In this document: positions 54,274-61,926 of the stretch, one piece after another
Numbering within the stretch: position 1 is the first letter of the stretch
Layout: every line of letters begins with the position of its first letter
Source of the DNA: an uncultured Bacteroidales bacterium
Lineage (GTDB): Bacteria > Bacteroidota > Bacteroidia > Bacteroidales > F082
Assembly (NCBI GenBank): GCA_905236635.1
Contig: CAJOCJ010000002.1
Location: 38,786 to 102,785 of the forward strand
DNA: 64,000 bases
Direction of reading: 5' to 3'
Position numbers and translations under genes: made by a program
Notes under the pieces: generated by a model
The model's database searches: none
What the model was told of the DNA's origin: nothing
The model's input: the letters and a program-made list of their open reading frames with translations, nothing else

Positions 54274-54278
54274 AACCG

Positions 54279-55340
54279 ATGGAGATAGCAGCGTTAGTCT
54301 CCGGCGGCGTAGATAGCTCTGTGATAGTGCCTCTCCTCAAGGAGCAAGGCATAGACCCTCATATTTTTTATATCAAGATAGGCCTCGAGGGCAAGGAAGA
54401 CCTCATGGACTGCCCATCAGAGGAAGACATCGAAATCACCACCTTCATCGCAAAAAAATACGGCTGCAAGTTCGACATCGTCGACCTGCAGAAAGAATAC
54501 TACGACCGCGTGGCGCGTTACACCATGGATGCGGTGCGCAAAGGGCTCACACCCAACCCCGACGTGATGTGCAACCGCTTCATCAAGTTCGGCGCCTTCG
54601 AAGAGAAGGCCGGATATCAGTTCGACCGCATCGCAACGGGGCATTACGCTCAGCAATGGATCGATGATCAAGGTGTTGCATGGCTTGGAACAGCCGTTGA
54701 CACCTTTAAGGACCAGACTGATTTCTTGGCAAGGATAACATATCCGCAGCTTAAAAAAGCGATGTTTCCTGTCGGAGGCATCCCGAAGAGCCAAGTCCGC
54801 GAGCTAGCCGAGAAGTACGGCCTGCCCAGCGCCCAACGCCATGACTCACAAGGCATCTGCTTCCTCGGAAAAATCAACTACAACGACTATATCCGCGAAT
54901 ATGTGGGCGAGAAAGAAGGCGACATCATCGAGCTGGAGACAGGCAAGAAACTAGGCAAACACAAGGGATTCTGGTTCCACACCATCGGCCAGCGCAAGGG
55001 ATTGGGACTCGGCGGCGGACCGTGGTTCGTGGTGAAGAAAGACACCGACCAGAATATAGTATATGTCTCGCAAGGCTACGACCCCGAGGCACAGTACGTC
55101 GACACCATCGAACTCGTAGATGTGCAGGCGATGAACCCCGTCATCAAATTCACTGATAATCAGCCGATTAGATACAAGATACGCCACCAACCCGAGTTCC
55201 GCACGGGTAAAATAAACATCACACCCAAAGGACTCGTAATCCACTCGGATGTGATGATTTCAGGCGTCGCCAGCGGACAGTTTGGGACCATCTATCATGA
55301 GACCGAACCTGTCGTCTTAGGTAGCGGCGTTATTGACTAA
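54279..55340 (+). CDS. mnmA: tRNA-specific 2-thiouridylase MnmA
   Basis: This 353-residue enzyme thiolates U34 of tRNA-Glu, -Gln and -Lys. Seen: ATP pyrophosphatase loop ALVSGGVDSSVIVPLLKE, the first catalytic Cys in LTPNPDVMCNRFIKFGAFEE and the second in SQGICFLGKINYNDYIREYV, followed by the C-terminal barrel (HTIGQRKGLGLGGGPWFVV). Length is normal. It converges with the RyR-like gene with a 4-base overlap at the 3' ends. Confidence 0.95.
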   Translation: MEIAALVSGGVDSSVIVPLLKEQGIDPHIFYIKIGLEGKEDLMDCPSEEDIEITTFIAKKYGCKFDIVDLQKEYYDRVARYTMDAVRKGLTPNPDVMCNRFIKFGAFEEKAGYQFDRIATGHYAQQWIDDQGVAWLGTAVDTFKDQTDFLARITYPQLKKAMFPVGGIPKSQVRELAEKYGLPSAQRHDSQGICFLGKINYNDYIREYVGEKEGDIIELETGKKLGKHKGFWFHTIGQRKGLGLGGGPWFVVKKDTDQNIVYVSQGYDPEAQYVDTIELVDVQAMNPVIKFTDNQPIRYKIRHQPEFRTGKINITPKGLVIHSDVMISGVASGQFGTIYHETEPVVLGSGVID

Positions 55341-56350
55341 TGCTTTAATCTTTTCAATATCCTTGGTATAGCCAGCATCAGGAAACTGTCGTATTTCAAG
55401 CTGTTCGGATCGATACGGCGCAGGTCGCGGTACGAACAGATGTCGATATGGGCAAGATCCTGAACATTATTCTTCAACACCTTGAAATATGCTTGCCGCT
55501 TCTGGCCAAAAAGACTCTCATACTGCATGCGCTCTTCGTGATTTATCGGACGATAGCCCATGATAAGTCTTTCGACAACCCAGCGGGCGTGCTCGCTAAT
55601 CGAAAGGGCCTCGTTGTTCTCTTCCCATTTCTTGTAGTTTTTGTCGTTATTTATGGCAAAAGCCCTCAACTCAAAGCAGTCCGCGGAATAAATGCTTGAC
55701 AATCCGTTTTTCACCTTTATAGGATCGTTCTCCCATTGGGCTTTGTCAATCAACGGCTTGATTTTGTCTCGCAACAAATACTCAAAAGCGTCGAGTGCCA
55801 TGGCATAGCGTTTCGTGCTGTGAATGTCTTCGGCCGTCAGATTGTCGATAAGTGCTCCTAACTCATAAATCCTTTGTGCCAATACAGCTTTGCGCGTATC
55901 GACAGTATAGACATCGTCGTGTCCTTTCTTATTTACAAACTCGTTGACGTCAGATTCAGTAATCCTGACACCTTGCAAATCATCGGAGAACTCTTTCACA
56001 GTGCGCAATTCGATGTCAAGGTCGCAGTCGGCACGCTTCAAATAATCCACAAGATGGCAGAGATATTCCTCTTTCTTCAACTCATCTTCGATAGTCGCGT
56101 TCTGGCTGACCAATGTGATTACGGTAGGCTTATTGCTGATGTAATGTGAATACAAGGCAAGATGGCGGACCACCGAGAGCATCAGCGGGCTGTCGCCGTC
56201 GACCACCACGTCCTGCTGGTTTCCGTCGAGTCTGTCGAGCACGAAAGCACGCGATTTATACCAGTTTCCGACCGTTTCTTCCGAAAATTTGTTCCCGTTT
56301 CTGTCTCTCATATATTCAAACGGGCATTCTCTTAAGGTATTCTTTTTCAT
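55337..56350 (-). CDS. Protein with a C-terminal RyR-like motif and N-terminal Rossmann-like region
   Basis: This 337-residue protein has a C-terminal segment at 251-268 (ISEHARWVVERLIMGYRP) followed by QKRQAYFK and IDICSYRDLRRIDPN, resembling the EHxRWxxERL...GW signature of prokaryotic RyR domains. The N-terminal part around 45-80 (QDVVVDGDSPLMLSVVRHLA) looks like a Rossmann-type fold, as seen when RyR is fused to TrkA-N-like domains. RyR domains in bacteria recur in nucleotide-signalling and conflict operons. It is the last gene of the five-gene operon and overlaps the MscS gene by 4 bp. Confidence 0.6.
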   Translation of the reverse strand: MKKNTLRECPFEYMRDRNGNKFSEETVGNWYKSRAFVLDRLDGNQQDVVVDGDSPLMLSVVRHLALYSHYISNKPTVITLVSQNATIEDELKKEEYLCHLVDYLKRADCDLDIELRTVKEFSDDLQGVRITESDVNEFVNKKGHDDVYTVDTRKAVLAQRIYELGALIDNLTAEDIHSTKRYAMALDAFEYLLRDKIKPLIDKAQWENDPIKVKNGLSSIYSADCFELRAFAINNDKNYKKWEENNEALSISEHARWVVERLIMGYRPINHEERMQYESLFGQKRQAYFKVLKNNVQDLAHIDICSYRDLRRIDPNSLKYDSFLMLAIPRILKRLKH

Positions 56351-57369
56351 AACGCGGCCTCCTTTGTATTTTCATCGTAGCTCGACGGGCGCTGATACAG
56401 GCGTAAGCCAAACCACCCGAGAGATTCCATAACATGTTCTATGACCAGCGACTGATGCCATTCGAAATCATCAAGGTTATTTGTGATGATGAAGACATAC
56501 ATCTGCAGTTGCATACCTTCTTTCACCTGGTCGATCCATTTAACCACCAGACGCGGCAGCTGTGAGACATCGGGCTGGCTCATCAGCCAATGGTATAGGT
56601 ACAATCGGTACATACGGGCATTCAGCGCACCTTCTTTTATCTCATTTTCCGGAAGGAAATCAAGAATATTGTGCTGTTTGTTGAAATCTTCCGACTTAAA
56701 CATATCTGCCTCCTGTTGAGAAATGGTGTGGAAGCACTCGGTGTCAACGATAAAAGTCTTGTCAATACGCCATCCGTATGTCTTTCCGCTTGACATGTGC
56801 TGCAGATTTATGAAATGGTCGGCATGCAGCGTACTGATAGGGATTGTTGAAGTGGTGGTGTCCCAGTTGTATAGCGTCACAGTGGTAAGTGTCACTTTCC
56901 TCACCTCACCGTCGACGCCCAGTTTTGGCACCTGAATCCAGTCACCGATGTTCAACAGATTGTTGGCGCGAAGATGGATAAATGTCACCACGCCTTTGAT
57001 CTTATCTTGGAAAATCAAGGTAAGCAAGCCGCCGATTATGCCAAAAACGATGGTGTTATTGTTGCCGCTTTGGATATTGAATATCAATATGAATCCCAGT
57101 ATCCACAGGCCTATTGACAGCAATATTATGATTTGGCACCATGTGATGCCGTTTTCTTTCTTGCGAAGACTGAAGATGTTCGTCAGGGTGTTGCATAGGC
57201 CGATGACAAAAACCACAAACGAAGTCAGTGTCAACAGCTGCAACCATTGTGCTATATGCTTGTCTTTGCAATACGACCAAATTGCCATCGCCAGAAACAC
57301 CACAAACAATGCCCCCACGATGGTCCACCACCTGTTTTTTATCAACCACTTATTACCTAAACTCTTCAT
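56347..57369 (-). CDS. MscS-family mechanosensitive channel-like protein
   Basis: This 340-residue protein has about four transmembrane helices and the MscS pore-helix and beta-domain pattern: VFGIIGGLLTLIFQDKIKGV followed by NNLLNIGDWIQVPKLGVDGE and TTVTLYNWDTTTSTIPIST. MscS channels open under membrane tension, but members in signalling operons have been proposed to act as effectors or ligand-gated pores. It stands 33 bases after the TIR gene and overlaps the RyR-like gene, so co-function is likely. Confidence 0.85.
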   Translation of the reverse strand: MKSLGNKWLIKNRWWTIVGALFVVFLAMAIWSYCKDKHIAQWLQLLTLTSFVVFVIGLCNTLTNIFSLRKKENGITWCQIIILLSIGLWILGFILIFNIQSGNNNTIVFGIIGGLLTLIFQDKIKGVVTFIHLRANNLLNIGDWIQVPKLGVDGEVRKVTLTTVTLYNWDTTTSTIPISTLHADHFINLQHMSSGKTYGWRIDKTFIVDTECFHTISQQEADMFKSEDFNKQHNILDFLPENEIKEGALNARMYRLYLYHWLMSQPDVSQLPRLVVKWIDQVKEGMQLQMYVFIITNNLDDFEWHQSLVIEHVMESLGWFGLRLYQRPSSYDENTKEAAL

Positions 57370-57402
57370 ATTTTAAAAGTTTTGACGGTACAAATTTACG
57401 AC

Positions 57403-58533
57403 TTATTTTGTCAAAATCACATCATTTTCGCCACAAGGCATAAAAATCGAGTCGTTATACATCTCCACTGGAGCTTCGATTTGGTAAACTGTGTTTTGAA
57501 ACTCTAACGGAATAAACAATGACACAACTCCGTTATCATCGGCTGTCGTTTCAAATCCATTGACACTGACTGCTATGTTAGCCTCGTTTTTCTCCTCATC
57601 TGGATTGTACATTTTGAAATGGACATTGCCATATACCGAAGGGTCTCGCTTGATGTTCAGAGTCACGTCTTTGGTCAGCGTCACGACGGTGTCGATGTCG
57701 ATGAAATCGCGGCATATCACCGAGAAATGCACTGGTTTGTTAAGAAAACGGTGAGGAATGTTTTTAAATGCCGCCTGCCCTTGTTCCTTCTTTATGGTGT
57801 CGGTCTTCACTTCGTTGTCGAGCATCATCGAGACCACCGCTTCCTTTAACGGTGGCAGGTTGTCGTTGTGTACCGATGTCTCATTGAGGCGTGCCGTCAC
57901 ATCCACTGGCTGGTTGGCAACCCATATACCGATGATGGCAGCCAACGTCACAATAGCAGCGAGACAATAACCCAAAATCTTACGTGTCAGCTGACGTTTA
58001 TGACGTTGCCAGATAGTGTCGAACTCCACCCCAAGAAGCTTGGAGACAAGCTGGACGTAGGCCCGCTCACGATTAAGCCACGGCCTGCGGTAAATCTTTT
58101 CATGGATGTTGGCGCCCAGAATCTCAGGCAGTCCCAAAGTATTGACAACAGGATTGAAACACTCCGTCTCAGGGTCGCCGCTATGCGGAATGCCATCGAC
58201 GATGAAAAAGTGTATGTTGTCGGTCCGCCCCAGGCTATGGAAGAACTCTATCTCCCTTCCGACCCATTCCGACTTGGCAGAGTTGGGCGAGCATATCACG
58301 ATGAGGTTTCGTGAGGCACGCAGACGTTCCTGCAGCTCTTCGTTGAGTCCGCCAGGCTGTATGTCGGTAGGCGCGAAAAACACCGGACTGATAGGCTTGC
58401 GTTTCCAACCACGCTCACTGCACAACGTCGCCGGCATGCGGTAATGCTCCAGCTTCTTCTGCACCTTCTTACCCCATTCCGTGTCCTTCGAGTTGTAAGA
58501 GATAAAGGCAAAATATTTGAAATTGTCAGCCAT
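57403..58533 (-). CDS. TIR-domain membrane protein
   Basis: This 376-residue protein has an N-terminal TIR domain (1 to about 155): YFAFISYNSKDTEWGKKVQ, LEHYRMPATLC, SRNLIVICSPNSAKSEWVGR and REIEFFHSLG, where Glu94 fits the catalytic Glu of NAD-cleaving TIRs. A single transmembrane helix (ILGYCLAAIVTLAAIIGIWV, about 186-206) places the C-terminal 170 residues outside the cytoplasm; these contain beta-rich CarboxypepD-like sequence (NIAVSVNGFETTADDNGVVS). It thus has the layout of a receptor with an external sensor and an internal TIR. Confidence 0.85.
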   Translation of the reverse strand: MADNFKYFAFISYNSKDTEWGKKVQKKLEHYRMPATLCSERGWKRKPISPVFFAPTDIQPGGLNEELQERLRASRNLIVICSPNSAKSEWVGREIEFFHSLGRTDNIHFFIVDGIPHSGDPETECFNPVVNTLGLPEILGANIHEKIYRRPWLNRERAYVQLVSKLLGVEFDTIWQRHKRQLTRKILGYCLAAIVTLAAIIGIWVANQPVDVTARLNETSVHNDNLPPLKEAVVSMMLDNEVKTDTIKKEQGQAAFKNIPHRFLNKPVHFSVICRDFIDIDTVVTLTKDVTLNIKRDPSVYGNVHFKMYNPDEEKNEANIAVSVNGFETTADDNGVVSLFIPLEFQNTVYQIEAPVEMYNDSIFMPCGENDVILTK

Positions 58534-58537
58534 AATT

Positions 58538-60847
58538 TTATTCTTTTTTCTGTTTTTTCATCCTATCATCCAAAACTTCAAGGTTTTTCTGCATACGCTC
58601 CACCTCCGACTGATATTCCTCGGGGTTTGTCTTGGCAAGTTTTTTATATAATTCCAAAGATTCGGTAAATGCGGTTTTGCACTCGTCATAACGATTGGTG
58701 TTAACGTACAAGATTCCCAATCCGTTAAGCGTTCCCGCAATATCCTCATCGTATGATTTGTTTTGTTCCTTCGCCAACCAACGATATGTTTCTATGGTTT
58801 TCAGATAATAAACCTCGCTATCTTTGTACTTCTTCTCTTCCCGCAACTCTCTTGCTTCTGAATCCAAATAGTCGGCCATGTTTTCTATATGCTCTTCCAC
58901 GTAAACCATATCATAATCAATGGTAGCACGCTCATCAGGCTCCAACTGATTGTATAAATCCAAGGCTTCTATAAACATAGTCACACTCTCTACATATCGT
59001 TCTGTTCTGTGATACAAATTACCGACTTTGACTTTCATGAGAACAAGTTTCGGAGCAAATTCATGATAATTATCTTTTGTCAGCTGCTGGTATATTTTAT
59101 ATAATTCATCGTCTAACGGCTCACATTCGGCATATCTTCCCTTATCGTAATAATAATGTTCAAGACCCTCCATCGACCATGCATACTTGACTGTGTAAAC
59201 GCGGGGATTTTCTTTCACCAGACGTCTGTATATCTCCATCGATTCTTTAAAACAAGCCTCGCATTTATCAATATTTTCATTGTATGACCTATACAATTGT
59301 CCCATCCCATATAAAACTCTTGCCAATTCAGCCTCGTAATCACGAGGATTTTCTTTCACCAAACGTCTTAATATCTCGACGGCTTCAATATAGCATTTCT
59401 CCCCTTTTTCGAGCAATTTGTTCTTTTTACTTGAACTGTTTTCTTTCGCTGCCATATTCTTGTATAACATGCCGTATTCGCTCAAACATTTTGCCAGTTC
59501 CACCTCGTAAGTGGCAGGTTCAGCCTTGACAACACGCCTGTATATCTTCAATGCATCGACTAACAGTTTCTCGCTTTCTTTATAACGCTGCATAGACTTG
59601 TATACACTCGCCAAAGCCATCTTTGAATTGGCAGCCAAATAACCTATCGCAGGTATCTCGTCACAAGCGGCTTCGGGGTTGATTTTAACAAAGCCGTCAA
59701 AAAAGTCCATCGTTTCGAGTAGCAACTCCTCACACTCCTTGAATCGCATCGTACTTGAATAAATGGCGGCAAGATTGTTGGTTGCAATATTTACGTTAAA
59801 CAGCCACTCAACCTTGTTTTCCATATCAAGAACTGCATCTCCCGATTCTTTAAAGTCCACCAGAAGCTCATCCAAAAGGTCTATTTCCCTCTTGAAATAT
59901 TTCTCCGCTTTGGCATACTCGCCTTGGTGGTAACAATGTATTCCAGCGTCGAACTGCCACTCATATCTCGTTGTGTCAAGTTCAGCCCTCGTCACAATAT
60001 AAAAATCCGCCTTCTCGTTGTCGAACTTAGCCAAACTTATGGTATAAAGCTGGTAGAGATGCTCCGCGTCTTTCTCCTGTTGCTTGAGCATTGCCGCCAT
60101 GTCATCGTTGGCCTGCGCCATGATGCCATGTGCTTCGGCTATCTGTTTGTCGAGTTTTGCAAGGGCGTCTTTGTTACGCTGCAAAGCCTCCAACGGGTCG
60201 AACATCTCCTTGATCAGCATGTCGGCACGTTCAAGTTCGCCATTCTCTATGCATAGGTTTATCTCGCGTTCGCGCTCATCAAGGGCGTCATAGTCAGTGT
60301 GGGCATAATGCTCCGCGAGACCGTCGATTAGCAACTGATAGTTCTCAAACTTCTTTTGTAGCTCCGTCATCGCTTCGAGGTATACCTTTTCGGTTATGGC
60401 GTTGTCGTTCAGCTGCCGCTCGAGTTGCTCTATCTTGGCGTCATAGTTTCTCTTCGCCACCTCAAAAGCCTTGTCTTCTATGCGTTGTTTGTCGGCTTCA
60501 AGTTGTTCCGACGGCACCATGACAATAACAAGTCGGACCTTGTCGGAAAAGGCCTGTTGCCGGCCAATTAAGCTTGTTTCGTTGAGGACATATCCTTTCT
60601 TCTGCACCTGTTGGATGGTGTACGCGTCGCCGTTCTGCAGTCCGGGTAACAGTATGGCCAAGGTGCCGTCATTGCCGCTCAGCATAGTGTTATGCTGTCC
60701 CTTCACCCTGACGCTAACACCGCTCAGAGCTTCGCCAGGTTTCTCCGGCCGTCCTAGGGTCTTGACGTAACCATGCTGTGTCTGCGCAAGAAGAACATCC
60801 GCCACAGAAAGCAACATTATCATTATTATGGTCTGGATTTTCTTCAT
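58538..60847 (-). CDS. Secreted coiled-coil/TPR protein with an N-terminal CarboxypepD_reg-like domain
   Basis: This 769-residue protein has a signal peptide (KKIQTIIMIMLLSVADVLLA) and then a beta domain at about 24-110 (YVKTLGRPEKPGEALSGVSV, MLSGNDGTLAILLPGLQ). A coiled coil (about 120-290) rich in Gln, Glu and Lys follows. About a dozen TPR-like helices run from about 300 to 760 (for example YKESEKLLVDALKIYRRVVK). It is likely periplasmic. It overlaps the upstream paralogue by 4 bp and precedes the TIR gene by 4 bases, so it may be its input. Confidence 0.75.
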   Translation of the reverse strand: MKKIQTIIMIMLLSVADVLLAQTQHGYVKTLGRPEKPGEALSGVSVRVKGQHNTMLSGNDGTLAILLPGLQNGDAYTIQQVQKKGYVLNETSLIGRQQAFSDKVRLVIVMVPSEQLEADKQRIEDKAFEVAKRNYDAKIEQLERQLNDNAITEKVYLEAMTELQKKFENYQLLIDGLAEHYAHTDYDALDEREREINLCIENGELERADMLIKEMFDPLEALQRNKDALAKLDKQIAEAHGIMAQANDDMAAMLKQQEKDAEHLYQLYTISLAKFDNEKADFYIVTRAELDTTRYEWQFDAGIHCYHQGEYAKAEKYFKREIDLLDELLVDFKESGDAVLDMENKVEWLFNVNIATNNLAAIYSSTMRFKECEELLLETMDFFDGFVKINPEAACDEIPAIGYLAANSKMALASVYKSMQRYKESEKLLVDALKIYRRVVKAEPATYEVELAKCLSEYGMLYKNMAAKENSSSKKNKLLEKGEKCYIEAVEILRRLVKENPRDYEAELARVLYGMGQLYRSYNENIDKCEACFKESMEIYRRLVKENPRVYTVKYAWSMEGLEHYYYDKGRYAECEPLDDELYKIYQQLTKDNYHEFAPKLVLMKVKVGNLYHRTERYVESVTMFIEALDLYNQLEPDERATIDYDMVYVEEHIENMADYLDSEARELREEKKYKDSEVYYLKTIETYRWLAKEQNKSYDEDIAGTLNGLGILYVNTNRYDECKTAFTESLELYKKLAKTNPEEYQSEVERMQKNLEVLDDRMKKQKKE

Positions 60848-61791
60848 TGCTTCACTTCTTTTATTTTTTGTCGAGTCAAAATGGACTCATCGCTATCTTC
60901 GCCGTATAAAATGGTCTTTATCTCCAGCGATTTTTCAAGACACGAGAGGGCTTTGTCGTATTGTTCCAGATTGATATACTCATTGGCCAAATTGTCGCAT
61001 AGCGCCGCTATCCGTTGGGCATATTCAAGGTCGCGCATTATGGCTTCCTTGTCGGCAGCGGCCTTGTCTATCACGCTTTGCGCGAAGGCGATACGCTCCT
61101 GTATCTCTTGTTTTGCTGCTCGGTTACGCTCGAGCACCGTCTCAGGATCAAAAATGGTATGGATAAGTGAGTCGGCCTTGTCTAGTTCGCCGTTCTCAAT
61201 GCAAATGTTTATCTGATAATCAATAGAGTCGAGCTGGTCGTAGTCGGTACGCGCATAACGGTCGGCCATAGTACCTATCAGAGAGAGGTATTGCTCATAT
61301 TTGTTTTCCAAATCATTAAGCTCCTGGCGGTATTTCTCGGTAGTAATCTGGTGTTCTTTTTGCCGCTTTTCAAGCTCTGCCAGTCGCTTCTGGTAGTTGT
61401 CCTCCGCCACCTGATAGGCCTTTTCCTCAATGCGTTGTCTGTCGGCTTCGAGCTGTTTCTTGTCAATCATGAGAATCATTATCGGAACTCTCGACGAACA
61501 CACCAGCTGACGTCCTTTGAGGTCTGGGTCTTTGAGCTCGTATCCGTTTTTTCTCACCGACATGATAACGAGTGCATCGCCGTCCTTTTTGCCAGGAATG
61601 GAGATATTGAAATTGCCTTCTTCGTCGCTGATGACAGGGTTCACCATGCCTTGTGCCTGTATCACCACACCTGTCAGCACTTCGCCGGGCTTATCGGGCC
61701 GCCCTATGGTCTTCACGCATCCCTTCTGTGTCTGCGAAAACCCTATCTCCGCAAAGAGCAATAACAACAATATGGCGGCCATCTTTTTCAT
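60844..61791 (-). CDS. Secreted coiled-coil protein, short paralogue of the TPR protein
   Basis: This 315-residue protein is a shorter relative of the downstream gene product: signal peptide (KKMAAILLLLLFAEIGFSQ), the same CVKTIGRPDKPGEVLTGVVI opening, the coiled coil (KKQLEADRQRIEEKAYQVAE) and one or two TPR-like repeats (YDKALSCLEKSLEIKTIL) at the C-terminus. It looks like a duplicated partner or a ligand-specific variant. It is the first gene of the operon, 15-20 bases after the predicted promoter start. Confidence 0.75.
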   Translation of the reverse strand: MKKMAAILLLLLFAEIGFSQTQKGCVKTIGRPDKPGEVLTGVVIQAQGMVNPVISDEEGNFNISIPGKKDGDALVIMSVRKNGYELKDPDLKGRQLVCSSRVPIMILMIDKKQLEADRQRIEEKAYQVAEDNYQKRLAELEKRQKEHQITTEKYRQELNDLENKYEQYLSLIGTMADRYARTDYDQLDSIDYQINICIENGELDKADSLIHTIFDPETVLERNRAAKQEIQERIAFAQSVIDKAAADKEAIMRDLEYAQRIAALCDNLANEYINLEQYDKALSCLEKSLEIKTILYGEDSDESILTRQKIKEVKQ

Positions 61792-61810
61792 TATGAATAA
61801 TTTGACCTTG

Positions 61811-61818
61811 CAAAGATA
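61811..61818 (-). promoter_or_regulatory. Candidate -7 box for the five-gene TIR operon
   Basis: TATCTTTG on the minus strand matches TAnnTTTG and lies 20 bases before the start at 61791. The -33 half is not evident. It is the only recognisable promoter element before the operon. Confidence 0.5.
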
Positions 61819-61834
61819 TGCATTTTGGTTAAAA

Positions 61835-61926
61835 GATAAAAGAGAAAAGTTAAAAGAATAAACAAAAAATGGGGACGCGCGTGCGCGTCCCCATTATATA
61901 AACCGTAAACAGTAAACTGTAAACTA
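61835..61926. repeat. Short-word tracts flanking a terminator
   Basis: GGTTAAAAG-type words (about 61829-61860) and CCGTAAACAGTAAACTGTAAA (about 61905-61924) lie on either side of the terminator at 61864-61895. They resemble the words at 50681-50727 and the tracts at 4.6-9.7 kb. Confidence 0.55.
61864..61895 (-). terminator. Rho-independent terminator of the EF-G-family gene
   Basis: A perfect 13-bp stem (AATGGGGACGCGC with GCGCGTCCCCATT, 2-base loop in plus orientation) is followed on the minus strand by six T residues. It separates the EF-G gene from the TIR operon. Confidence 0.85.
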
